Source: Paenibacillus sp. CC-CFT747 (GTDB taxonomy: Bacteria; Bacillota; Bacilli; Paenibacillales; NBRC-103111). Taken from it: a stretch of DNA of 64,000 nucleotides. Below the pieces are notes generated by a model, which worked only from the letters and a program-made list of their open reading frames with translations, did no database searches and was not told the DNA's origin. Positions 38,618 through 48,980 of this stretch are shown piece after piece; the stretch's first letter is position 1, and each line of letters begins with the position of its first letter. The position numbers were made by a program, and so were the translations under genes. Location: the NCBI GenBank assembly GCA_030323305.1, contig CP106741.1:4277501-4341500 (forward strand), read 5' to 3'.

Positions 38618-38653
38618 TGGTGGTGGAAAGTGGGGTAAAGTGGAGGGAAGGGG
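38617..38653 (+). promoter_or_regulatory. MraZ operator: four boxes with 10-bp period
   Basis: Boxes TTGGTGG (38617-38623), AAAGTGG (38627-38633), AAAGTGG (38637-38643) and GAAGGGG (38647-38653) are spaced exactly 10 bases apart, starting at the last base of the -10 element. MraZ is known in E. coli and mollicutes to bind such phased GTGG repeats in its own promoter and repress the cluster. Confidence 0.75.
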
Positions 38654-38662
38654 TAGCCGGAT

Positions 38663-39100
38663 ATGTTCATGGGCGAATATCAGCATACGATCGACGATAA
38701 AGGCCGCATGATCATCCCGGCGAAGTTCAGAGAAGCCCTGGGAGCCACGTTTGTCATCACCCGCGGACTGGACCACTGCTTGTTTGTTTATCCGAATAGC
38801 GAATGGGCCGTAATGGAGCAGAAGCTGAAGTCGCTGCCTCTCATGAAATCCGATGCCCGCGCGTTTACCCGGTTCTTCTTCTCCGGTGCCACCGAATGCG
38901 AGCTTGACAAACAGGGAAGGGTAAATATACCGAATACTTTGGTCGAGCATGCCCGATTAGCGAAGGACTGCGTCGTCATTGGCGTATCCAACCGGGTGGA
39001 AATTTGGAGCAAGGACGTGTGGGAAGGATACTTCCAGCAGTCCGAGGAATCGTTTAACGAAATCGCGGAGAAGCTTGTGGATTTTAATTTTGACTTGTAG
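38663..39100 (+). CDS. mraZ: Transcriptional regulator MraZ
   Basis: A 145-residue DNA-binding protein, the first gene of the dcw cluster and its autoregulator. It has two SpoVT/AbrB-like swapped hairpin domains, each with a conserved motif: [14 protein letters not shown] near residue 12 and [12 protein letters not shown] near residue 90. MraZ assembles as a ring that reads phased repeats like those at 38617-38653. The frame is intact. rsmH follows after 29 bases. This order is the same as in most bacteria. Confidence 0.96.
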   Translation: MFMGEYQHTIDDKGRMIIPAKFREALGATFVITRGLDHCLFVYPNSEWAVMEQKLKSLPLMKSDARAFTRFFFSGATECELDKQGRVNIPNTLVEHARLAKDCVVIGVSNRVEIWSKDVWEGYFQQSEESFNEIAEKLVDFNFDL

Positions 39101-39129
39101 GCTTTCCCGGACGCATAGGAGGAACAGCA

Positions 39130-40079
39130 TTGTTTCATCACATCACAGTATTGAAAGAAGAAGCGGTAGAAGGCTTGAACATCCATCCGGACGGCATCTA
39201 TGTCGATTGTACACTAGGCGGCGCCGGGCACAGCGAAACCATTGCCTCGAGGCTCGGCGGGCAGGGGAGATTGATTGCTTTTGATCAGGACGATACCGCC
39301 CTGGCTAATGCCAAGTCGAGATTGGCCCCTTATGCCGAACGCGTAACGCTGGTGAGAAGCAATTTCCGATACATACGGCAAGAGCTCCTGAAGCTGGACC
39401 TGCCCCGGTCCGGAGAGAACCCCCAGGTTAACGGAATTCTGTTCGACCTTGGCGTATCGTCCCCGCAGCTGGATGAGGCGGAGAGAGGGTTCAGTTACAA
39501 CCAGGAAGCCGACCTGGATATGAGGATGGATCAGACTTCATCGTTAACCGCCAAGGAAATTGTCAATGAATGGCCGGAAGCCGAGATAGCAAAGATTCTG
39601 TTTGAATATGGCGAGGAGAAGTTTTCCCGCCGGATTGCCGCCCAAATCCTTTCACACCGGGCTAAGGGCACCATTGAAACCACATCCCAGCTGGCTGAAA
39701 TCGTAAAAGAAGGGATTCCGGCAGCCGCCAGAAGAACGGGCGGCCATCCCGCCAAGCGCAGCTTTCAGGCGCTTCGAATCGCCGTGAATGATGAATTGGG
39801 AGCTTTCGAAGAGGCATTGGAGCAAGCTGTCGATTGCCTTGCCCCGGGGGGAGAATTTCCGTCATTACCTTCCATTCCCTCGAGGACAGAATCTGTAAGC
39901 AGTTTTTTGCGAAATTTGTTGAAAAATGTACCTGTCCACCGGATTTTCCTATATGCGTTTGCCAGAAAAAGTCGATTCTTAGACTGGTCCAACGTAAGCC
40001 TATCTTGCCGTCGAAACAAGAGTTGGAACTAAACCCGCGTTCCCGGTCAGCAAAACTGAGGATAGCGGAGAAACTATAG
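39130..40079 (+). CDS. rsmH: 16S rRNA m4C1402 methyltransferase RsmH (MraW), frameshifted
   Basis: N4-methylates C1402 of 16S rRNA using SAM. About 316 residues after restoring one G in the run at 39846-39851, which recovers the sequence [16 protein letters not shown]. The SAM site is in [19 protein letters not shown], then LIAFDQDD and [21 protein letters not shown] cysteine-rich end ([13 protein letters not shown]) is a family feature. TTG start at 39130 with a GGAGG site. ftsL begins 13 bases downstream. Confidence 0.94.
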
Positions 40080-40092
40080 GGGGGACGAACCT

Positions 40093-40509
40093 TTGGCCTA
40101 TCATACACAGGGTAGTTTAGCCGTCAAGGAGAAACAGCAAGCCAGGCAGACGGTCAAGTACCGGGAGAAGACAAAAGTCGTATCGCGCCCGGCCCTTACC
40201 ATGAAATTCAAGCTCCAGCTTCTGGGGATGCTCGTGATTGGAGTATCCGTAGCAAGCTCCGTTATTTTTATGCACTCCAAAATCTATGAACTGAACAAAG
40301 AGATTTACGACACCAGCACCTCCATTCAGAAGCTCGAAGAAGAAAACAAGCTGCTTCTTAACAAGAAGAGCGCCATGCTTAATGCGGACAATTTGAAGAA
40401 AGCCGCCAGCGGCACGGGTCTGCGCCCTACCAGTGAAGAGAACATTGCCCGCGGAAGCTCCGCTCCTAACGCGTCGGCCAATCCAGAGAAGAAAACGGCT
40501 AAACGTTAA
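40093..40509 (+). CDS. ftsL: Cell division protein FtsL
   Basis: A 138-residue bitopic division protein. A basic cytoplasmic N-terminus of about 40 residues precedes one transmembrane helix (LLGMLVIGVSVASSVIFM) and an extracytoplasmic leucine-zipper coiled coil (IYELNKEIYDTSTSIQKLEE). It joins DivIB and DivIC at the septum and is thought to activate the PBP2B-FtsW pair. It is recognised mainly by topology and position between rsmH and pbpB, because FtsL sequences diverge strongly. TTG start behind AGGGGGGACG. The frame is intact. Confidence 0.88.
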   Translation: MAYHTQGSLAVKEKQQARQTVKYREKTKVVSRPALTMKFKLQLLGMLVIGVSVASSVIFMHSKIYELNKEIYDTSTSIQKLEEENKLLLNKKSAMLNADNLKKAASGTGLRPTSEENIARGSSAPNASANPEKKTAKR

Positions 40510-40517
40510 TGGGGTTA

Positions 40518-42860
40518 ATGAATATGGAGAAAAAAATGAAAATCCGGTCTTTATTGATCGGTGTCTTTTTTTCCTGGCCTTCTTCCTGATCATCGGAAAG
40601 CTCTATTGGCTTCAAGTGGTAGACGCGTCGATGCTGAGAGAGAAAGCCGCGAACAAATGGACGAACGAAGAGATGCTGCTGCCCGTCCGGGGGACGATCA
40701 TGGACCGCAAGGACCGGGTTCTGGCGGAGGACGCTCCCGCTTACACCGTCGCCCTAAACCCAGAAGTCATCAATGAGAGAGGAATTGCCAGGAGATAGCC
40801 CATGGGCTGGCTCCTATTCTAAGTCTCTCTGCGGATGCCGGCAAAATCTCCGAGCTGGAGGAGAAAATTTACGGGCTTGCCACCAAGAAAAGAGCGGACT
40901 ATCCGGATAAATATGCGCTGGAAGTTCCAATCAATACCGAAGGCAAGAAGATCGACGGAGACAAGAAGCAGCAGGTGGAAGAATTCATAGCTAAGCTGAA
41001 GGAAGACCTGAAGGAGTCGAAGGGGAAAATCCGGGATGTGGGCATTTTCCTCAAAGAAACCGAGAAGCGCTACTACCCGAACGATAATCTCGCTTCCCAC
41101 GTCCTCGGCTACGTCAACCGGGAAGGGGCGGCGGTCGAAGGGCTCGAGAAGTATCTCGACGACCAGCTCAAAGGAACGCCGGGCAAGCTGGTGAGGGAGA
41201 AGGACCGCATGGGCGTGGAGCTTCCGGATTCGAAGGTATCCTTAGATCCCGTCGTAAACGGCAAGAACGTCCGGCTGACGATTGACAACAAAATTCAGTA
41301 CTTTACGGAAAATGCGCTGAAGAAGGCAATGGACAAATGGAAGGCCAAGAGCATGACGGCCATTGCCGTCGATCCGAAAACAATGGAAATTTTGGCCATG
41401 GCGAATGCTCCTGATTTCAATCCCAACAAATTCTGGGAGGCCAAAAGCCAGGAGAACTTCACCAATCATGCCGTCGCCTCCGCCTATGAACCAGGCTCCA
41501 CCTTCAAGCTCGTTACGCTGGCCGGGGCCATTCAGGAAGGATTATGGCATCCGAACGATAAATACCAGTCCGGCTCTATCGCCATTCCCGGAGGAGCGGT
41601 GCATGACCATAACCGTGTCGGCTGGGGCAAAATCTCCTTCATGGAGGGGCTGCTTCGCTCGAGTAACGTGGCTTTCGTCAAGCTGGGGTATGAGGGGCTG
41701 AAGAGAGAAGGGCTGGATTCCTGGATCGCCAAATTCGGCTTCGGCAAGAAGACCGGCATCGCAATGCCGGGCGAGGTCGGTGGAGTGACCGGCCTGAAAT
41801 ATGATTCTGACTACGCCCGGGCTACTTACGGGCAGTCGCTTACGGTTACGGCCCTGCAGCAGACGGCGGCTTATGCGGCAATAGCCAATGGCGGCAAGCT
41901 GATGAAACCGCAGCTTATTAAGGAAATCATTAACCCGGAGACGAAGGAAGTGGAGAAATCGTTCGCTCCGGAGGTGATCCGGCAGGTGGTGACGGAGGAG
42001 ACGGCCCGCCAAACCTCCCTGGCGCTCGAACAGGTAGTCGCCAATCAGGAGCAGGGAACCGGACGACGCGCTTACATCAACGGGTACCGGGTCGCCGGTA
42101 AAACGGGGACGGCCAATATCGTGAAGGACGGGGAGAGAACCTACTCCGAAGACACGTGGCTCATTTCCTTTATCGGCTATGCCCCGGTGGACGATCCCAA
42201 AATACTGGTGGCCGTCATTGCCGACCAGCCGGAGCTCGGAGGAGATTACCATCTGGGGGAGAGGTCGCCGCCCCCGTATTTAAAGAAATTGTGTCTCAGT
42301 CCTTGAGCTACATGGGGGTTCCTACGGAAGGAGCTCCGCTCAAAAATCCCGCCGTTTCAGAAGCGGTCGCTCCGGTGCCGGATGTCATCGGAAAAGACCT
42401 CAGCGAAGCCAAGAAAACGCTCGAGAAAATCGGCTTCAAAGTCGAATTGGTAGGCAGCGGAGGGAAGGTGGTCAGCCAAATGCCGCAAGCGGGAAGCGAG
42501 ATTCTGCTCTCCCAGCGCATTTATTTGGGCGCCGAGGACGCGGCTTCAACGGAGATTCCCGATCTCAAAGGCAAGTCACTGCGTGATGCGCTGGAAGTGT
42601 GCTCGATGCTCGGGGTAGCCTGCAAGACCTCGGGCGAAGGCTATGTAGCCTCCCAGACGGTCAGCGGCGAAGGGGACCAGCGTTTACTGCAGCTGGAGCT
42701 GTCCTTGGCTGTGGCGCAGGGAGGAACGCCGGATTCCGGACAGACGACTGCCAGGGAAGGTCCTGTTTCGGCGGCTTCGTCCAAGGAGCAGACGGGCAAA
42801 AAACCGGCAGGTAGTGCTTCCCCTTCCCCGACTCCCACTCCCAAGAAAGACAGCCGGTAA
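40518..42860 (+). CDS. pbpB: Division transpeptidase PBP2B with PASTA domains, frameshifted
   Basis: Class B penicillin-binding protein that cross-links septal peptidoglycan, about 781 residues after correction. Domain order: N-terminal anchor (LAFFLIIGKLYWLQVV), dimerisation domain with PVRGTIMDRKDRVLAED, transpeptidase domain with serine motif EPGSTFKLVTLAGA, SSNVAF and AGKTGTANIV, then two PASTA repeats (VPDVIGKDLSEAKKTL and IPDLKGKSLRDALEVC) and a Ser/Thr/Pro-rich tail. Single bases are missing at a T run (40566-40572), near 40791 and in the G run at 42255-42259. It is the FtsI homologue of the dcw cluster, upstream of spoVD. Confidence 0.93.
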
Positions 42861-42875
42861 CGGGTCATAGGAACA

Positions 42876-42907
42876 AGAACAACCCTGCCATACGGCAGGG
42901 TTGTTCT
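42876..42907 (+). terminator. Stem-loop after pbpB
   Basis: AGAACAACCCTGCC pairs with GGCAGGGTTGTTCT, a 14-bp perfect stem, with a 4-base loop. The T tract is missing, so it may act as a partial terminator or mRNA-stabilising hairpin. Confidence 0.6.
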
Positions 42908-42926
42908 ATCCCTGGTTGTCCCGAAT

Positions 42927-42958
42927 AGTCATGAGTAGGAAATGAACATGACTTTTTT
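42927..42958 (+). terminator. Intrinsic terminator upstream of spoVD
   Basis: AGTCATG / CATGACT with a 13-base loop is followed by T6. With the preceding hairpin it separates pbpB from the sporulation gene spoVD. Confidence 0.6.
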
Positions 42959-42980
42959 CGGGTAAGGGGAAGGCTGGGGT

Positions 42981-44917
42981 ATGAAGGTGTCTAACGTAAC
43001 GGTGCGCCGCCGGCTGCTGTTTGTTATGCTGGGCGGGGCCGTCATTTTTGTTTCGCTGATCCTGAGACTGGCGTATGTCCAGCTTTGGATGGGGCCGGAG
43101 CTTGCCCGGAAGGCGGAGAATAACTGGAGAAGGGACATCCCTTACGCGGCCAAGCGGGGGAGATACTGGACCGCAACGGCGTAAAGCTTTCTTATAATAT
43201 CACCTCCCCTCCGTCTGGGTGATTCCGGCCCAGATCCAGGATGCGAAGGCGGCGACGGCGGAGCTTGCGCGAGTGCTCCAGTCGGCACAGGAGCCCATCT
43301 ATAAGATGGTGACGAAGAAAGAAAGCATCGTCCGCATCCAACCGGCGGGACGCAAGATCACCGAGGAGAAGGCGAAGGAAATCCGCGATCTCGCCATCCC
43401 CGGTGTCGTGGTCGCCGAGGACAACAAGCGGTTCTATCCGTTGGGCCCGTTGGCTTCCCACATTCTTGGGTTTACGGATGTGTTCAACAAAGGGTTAAGC
43501 GGAGTGGAAGCCAAATATGACGACCAGCTTACCGGCATTCAAGGCAATGTCTCCTATCTGGCCGATGCCGCGGGCAGGGCGATGCCGAATACGTCGGAGC
43601 AGTATGTCAAGCCGCAGGACGGGCTTAACCTGCAGCTGACCATCGACAGCTACATCCAGTCGGTCATGGAAAGGAGCTGGACCAGGCCATGCTTCAATAC
43701 CAGGCCAAGCACAGCATCGCCATCGCCATGGACCCTTCCAATGGTGAAATCCTCGCCATGGCCGGAAGACCGGGGTTCGACCCGTCTCATTTCCGCGACT
43801 TTCCGGTGGAGGATTACAACCGCAACCTGCCTATCTGGATGACGTACGAGCCCGGCTCGACCTTCAAGATCATCACCTTGGCCGCCGCGCTCCAGGAGAA
43901 GAAAGTGAACTTCAATGAGCCTTTCTATGATTCCGGCGCCGTAGAGGTAGGAGGAGCCCGGCTCCGCTGCTGGAAGCGGGGGGCCACGGCAGCGAAACGA
44001 TGCTGGAAGTGGTGGAGAACTCCTGTAACCCTGGTTTTGTGCTCATGGGCCAAAGACTCGGCAAGGATAAATTGTTCGATTATATTACCCGGTTCGGGTT
44101 CGGGAAGAAGACCGGCATCGATCTGGGCGGCGAGGAGAACGGCATCATGTTCAAGCCTTCCAAGGTCGGTCCCGTGGAATTGGCGACCACGGCCTTTGGC
44201 CAAGGGGTGTCGGTGACGCCTATTCAGCAGATTGCCGCGGTATCGGCCGCGATCAACGGAGGCAAGCTTTTCAAGCCTCACGTTGCGAAAGCCTGGTTTA
44301 ACCCGGAGACGGGCGAAACCGTCGAAACCGTACAGCCGGAGCTGGTTCGTCAGGTGATCTCCGAAAGCACCTCGGCCCAGGTTCGTCAGGCGCTGGAGAG
44401 CGTGGTGGCCAAAGGAACGGGACGCAATGCGTTTCTGGACGGGTACCGGGTGGGCGGCAAAACGGGAACGGCCCAGAAGGTCATCAATGGACGCTATTCC
44501 GCGGATGAGCATATTGTGTCGTTCATCGGCTTCGCGCCGGCGGATGATCCCAAGATCGTCATCTATGCCGCGGTCGACGACCCGCAGGGCATTCAATTCG
44601 GAGGTCTGATCGCAGCACCGATCGTCAAGAATATTATGGCGGACGCCCTTCGCTACATGAAAGTGGAGCCTCGCAAGGACCAGATCTCCCGGGAACTGAA
44701 GCCGGAGCTGGGGGATGTCCCCATTGTGGAAGTGCCGGATCTCGTTGGTGCTACGGTGGAGGATATTTACGAGGACCTCAACATGGACTTCAAGCTGGCC
44801 AAGTCGGGGAACGGCCGAACGGTGATCAGCCAGGCTCCTAAAGCGGGAACCCGGGTGGAGAAAGGATCGACGATCCGCATCTATCTCTCCAATCCTCCGG
44901 AGGAGCCGTCGAAATAA
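42981..44917 (+). CDS. spoVD: Sporulation-specific PBP SpoVD, frameshifted
   Basis: Class B PBP for spore cortex peptidoglycan, about 646 residues after correction. An N-terminal anchor (LLFVMLGGAVIFVSLILRL) precedes the dimerisation region (RGEILDRNGVKLSYNI), the transpeptidase motifs EPGSTFKIITLA, ENSCNPGF and GGKTGTAQKV, and one PASTA domain (VPDLVGATVEDIYEDL). One PASTA repeat rather than two, and location behind pbpB, support SpoVD, as in B. subtilis. Four single-base losses: G run 43156-43160, C run 43206-43209, A run 43670-43672 and G run 43978-43983. It probably has its own mother-cell promoter, since terminators lie in front. Confidence 0.91.
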
Positions 44918-45002
44918 TGACAAGCGGACGGTTTCATCCGCCGTAAAAACGGGTAACGATAAAGGTTGCTTGCTTGGCGAAGGTTTTTCTCATAAGGTTG
45001 TG

Positions 45003-45008
45003 TATAAT
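45003..45008 (+). promoter_or_regulatory. Candidate -10 element upstream of murE
   Basis: TATAAT lies about 60 bases before the murE start, in a 150-base intergenic segment after spoVD. A well-spaced -35 box is not evident. Confidence 0.35.
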
Positions 45009-45070
45009 GGGTGTATAGTGGGTAGTAGGCCGTTTAGCTCACGTATAGCAGGAGTACAGGGGTTCTCACA

Positions 45071-46560
45071 TTGATAAAAATTAGCGAACTGGCCTCGCTG
45101 CTGGCAGGGGCCCGATTAGACGGAGACGAATCGGTGGAGCTGACGGGGATCCAGACGGATTCCCGTAAAGTAAGGCCGGGAGATTTGTTTATTTGCCTTC
45201 CGGGGCATTCCGCCGACGGCCACGATTATGCGGCTAAGGCGGTGGCGCAGGGCGCTGCCGCCCTGGTGGTGGAAAGGGAAGTGGGGGAGAAGGTTCCCAC
45301 CCTCCACGTGAAAGACAGCCGCTTGGCCATGGCGATCCTGGCCAACCGGTTCTACGATTACCCGAGCCGGGAATTTAAAGTCATCGGCATTACAGGAACG
45401 AACGGAAAGACCACGACAACATACATAATTGACAAATTGTTAACGGATCATGGCGCACGGACCGGGCGTATGGGAACCATCGAAATGAAGATTGGCAGCG
45501 AGACGTTTCCCGTGCAGAACACGACTCAGGAAGCGTTGGCCCTCCAGCACAATTTCCGGCGCATGCGGGACCAGCAGGCCGATTACTGCATCATGGAGGT
45601 GTCGAGCCATGCCCTGCAGATGGGCCGGGTAAAGGAGTCCGCTTTCGCACGGCTATTTTTACGAATCTGACCCAGGACCACTTGGATTACCACGGCTCTA
45701 TGGAGGAATACCGCGCGGCCAAGGGGCTTCTGTTCTCGCGGCTTGGCAACGAATACGCCTCCGATGCCGGCAGCCGGCAGTTTGCCGTTCTTAACGGGGA
45801 TGACCCCGCCTCTGACTATTATCAGAGTCTGACCGCGGTCGAAGTCCTTACCTACGGCATCGACAAGCCCGCCGATTTTCAGGCAACGGATATCCGTGTC
45901 ACTTCGCGGGGGACAGAGTTTAAGCTCACAGCCTTTGGAGAGGAAGAAACGATTCTGCTCAAGCTGATCGGCAAGTTCAACGTCTACAATGCTCTGGCGG
46001 CAATAGCGGCAGCCTGGATCGAAGGGGTTCCGTTATCTTCCATCCAGAAGAGCCTGTCGGAGCTTTCGCTCATCGAAGGACGGATGGAGCCCGTTGACGA
46101 AGGACAGTCCTTCTCCGTCCTCGTTGATTTCGCGCATACCCCAGACGGGCTGGAGAATGCCCTGACCACGGTGCGCGAATTTGCGGAGGGCCGGATCCTC
46201 ACGGTCTTTGGCTGCGGAGGGGACCGGGACAAGACGAAACGGCCGCTCATGGGAGCCATTGCCGCACGCTACAGCGATTATGTTATCGCGACTTCGGATA
46301 ATCCCCGCTCGGAAGATCCTTCGGCCATACTCGAGGATGTCCGCCCCGGGATTGTGAGGGAAGCAGGCGATGCCATAGGCTACACTCTCCTGCCCGACCG
46401 CAGGGAAGCGATTAGGAAAGCGGTTGAAATGGCAGGCCCTGACGATGTAATATTGATTGCGGGCAAGGGCCATGAAACTTATCAGATCATTGGCGGTACC
46501 ACCCATCATTTCGATGACCGGGAAGAAGCCCGGAATGCCATTAAGGAGAAGAAATCATGA
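45071..46560 (+). CDS. murE: UDP-MurNAc-tripeptide synthetase MurE, frameshifted
   Basis: Adds the third amino acid to UDP-MurNAc-L-Ala-D-Glu, about 496 residues after correction. The motif DNPRSEDP in the C-terminal domain indicates meso-diaminopimelate as the substrate rather than lysine. Other marks are the Mur-ligase P-loop GTNGKTTTTYII, VMEVSSHAL-like IMEVSSHALQMGRVK and TNLTQDHLDYHGS. A T run at 45643-45645 lacks one T. TTG start at 45071. murF overlaps the stop codon by four bases (ATGA), a typical coupling. Confidence 0.94.
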
Positions 46561-47942
46561 TCAAGCGCACCCTGCAGCAAGCGGCTTCGATGACCGCCGG
46601 CCTTCTTACCGGTACCAAGGAAGGAACCACGCTCTTTCAGGGCGTCTCCACCGATACCCGGACGCTGAAGCCCGGACAGCTGTATATCCCGCTGATCGGG
46701 GAAACATTCGACGGGCATGCCTACGTGCTGGAAGCGCTGGAGAAAGGAGCCGCCGCGGCTCTATGGCAGAAGGATCGCCAGCTTCCGGAAGGGGATCATC
46801 CTCTCATTCTGGTCGAGGATACCCTTGCGGCCCTGCAGAGCCTGGCAAAGAGCTATCGAAGCGAGCTTCCGGTCCAAGTGGTCGCCATTACGGGCAGCAA
46901 CGGCAAAACGTCCACGAAAGATATGACCGCTTCGATCCTCTCCGTTTCTTTGCCCGTGAGGAAAACGGAAGGAAATCTCAACAATCATATCGGCCTGCCC
47001 CTGACCCTGCTCCGGTTGGAGGAGGAAACGCAAGCCGCTGTAGTGGAAATGGGAATGAGCGGACGGGGGAGATTGATTTGCTCACCCGGATTGCCGCGCC
47101 CGATATCGTTATCATTACGAATATCGGAGAATCCCACCTGCTGCAGCTCGGGAGCCGGGAAGAGATAGCAAGAGCCAAGACGGAGAGCCTGGCGGGGCTG
47201 AAGGAAGGAGGGGCTTTCATCTTCAACGGAGATGAGCCGCTTATTCCGAAGGTGCTTCCCGAAATGCCGCAGCCGGCCCATTTTGACCGCATCCGATTTG
47301 GTACCCACCCTAATAACGATATCTATCCGACCTCTATAGAGATGGAGGGGAAGGAACCCGTTTCCGCATCCAGGACCCGGATTCCCCGAATTCTACCTCC
47401 CGCTGCTCGGAAGGCATAACGTCATCAATGCTTTGGCGGCGATCTCCGCGGCCAGGCGGCTTGGGGTGTCGTATGAGGACATCGCGGAGGGATTGAAGTC
47501 CCTCAAGATGACCAGCATGAGAATTGAAGCTCTCCGTGCCGATTCGGGAGCTCTCGTACTGAATGATGCCTACAACGCGAGCCCGACCTCGATGAAGGCC
47601 GCGCTGGCTCTTCTGGAGGAATTGGAGGGACCTTCCCGCAAAATTGCCGTGCTTGGCGATATGCTTGAGCTCGGAGAACGGGAAGAGGAGTTTCACCGGG
47701 AAATCGGAAGGCTGCTCCGTCCGGAGCGGATTGACCGCGTATACGTATACGGCCGTTTATCCCGCCATCTAGCGGAGGAGGCGCAGAACCGTTATCCGGC
47801 CGGTGCGGTGAGCTGGTACGAAGACAAGGGAGAGCTGGCAAAAGACTTGCGATCGGCGGTTAAGCCGGACGATGCCGTTCTTGTTAAAGGCTCCCGGGGA
47901 ATGAAGTTAGAAGAGATCGTACACGCGCTTCTGCCATCTTGA
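46557..47942 (+). CDS. murF: UDP-MurNAc-pentapeptide synthetase MurF, frameshifted
   Basis: Adds D-Ala-D-Ala to the UDP-MurNAc-tripeptide, about 462 residues after correction. Motifs: FDGHAYVLEALEKGA, the P-loop ITGSNGKTSTKDM, GNLNNHIGLPLTLL, and NDAYNASPTSMKAAL in the C-terminal domain. The frame is lost at three places: the G run at 47065-47069, the G run at 47347-47350 and the C run at 47394-47397; restoring one base in each gives SGRGEIDLLTRIA and EFYLPLLGRHNVINALAA. It overlaps murE and is followed by mraY. Confidence 0.93.
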
Positions 47943-48015
47943 TCCGAATCTTACATTAAGCGTGGACGATAACCGCTTTCCGAAGGAAAGCCAAATTTAA
48001 GGAGTGTTTGTTGTG

Positions 48016-48977
48016 ATGGGATTTTACGAGATTCTGTTTCCGCTGGGCGTGGCGTTTCTGCTCGCGCTGCTGGCGGGCCCGCTGCTGATTCCTTTCTTAA
48101 GGAGGCTGAAATTCGGGCAGCAGATCCGAACCGATGGTCCTCAGGGCCATCTGAAGAAGGCCGGGACCCCGACGATGGGCGGAGTGATTATTATGCTTGC
48201 CCTGTCGCTCGCTTCGCTCAAATTCGCCGAGAAGAACAGCGAGCTGGTCATCCTGCTGATTGCCGCTCTCGGCTACGGGCTGGTCGGCTTCCTGGACGAT
48301 TACATCAAAATCGTTTTCAAACGCTCGCTGGGCTTGACCGCCAAGCAGAAGCTTCTCGGGCAGCTGGTCGTTTCGGCCGTGGTCTGCTACTTCCTGTTCC
48401 GGATCGACCATCCGACGGACATTTCCATCCCCTTTGTCGACAGCACCCTGCCTCTGGGCTGGGTTTATTATCCCTTCGTCGTCTTCATGATGCTCGGGGT
48501 ATCGAATGCCGTGAACTTTACCGACGGTCTGGACGGTCTGCTTTCGGGCACCAGCGCCATCGCCTTCGGAGCGTATGTCGTGATCGCCATCAAGGTGCAC
48601 AGCCCGGAGACGGCTATTTTCTCCGCGGCTATGGTAGGGGCGGTGCTGGGCTTTCTCGTGTATAACGCCCATCCAGCCAAAGTCTTTATGGGAGACACCG
48701 GTTCCCTCGGGATCGGGGAGGCCTGGCGGCCGCGGCCATTCTGACGAAGGCCGAAATGCTGATTATTATCATCGGCGGGGTATTCGTGATCGAGATTCTG
48801 TCGGTGATCATTCAGGTGGTTTCCTTTAAGACGAGGGGAAAAAGGGTTTTCAAGATGAGCCCGATCCATCATCATTACGAGCTGGTCGGCTGGTCCGAAT
48901 GGCGCGTTGTTATTACGTTTTGGGCGGCGGGTCTGGTGCTGGCCGGAGTGGGACTATACTTGAACGAGGTGTTCTAG
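48016..48977 (+). CDS. mraY: Phospho-MurNAc-pentapeptide transferase MraY, frameshifted
   Basis: Membrane enzyme that makes lipid I from UDP-MurNAc-pentapeptide and undecaprenyl phosphate. About 320 residues with roughly ten membrane helices. Signatures: [16 protein letters not shown] with the catalytic aspartates, [19 protein letters not shown] and [13 protein letters not shown]. One G is missing in the run at 48715-48718, which otherwise ends the protein in a false stop. The start is ATG 48016 or GTG 48013; AAGGAG upstream favours 48013 slightly. murD begins three bases after the stop codon. Confidence 0.94.
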
Positions 48978-48980
48978 CAC

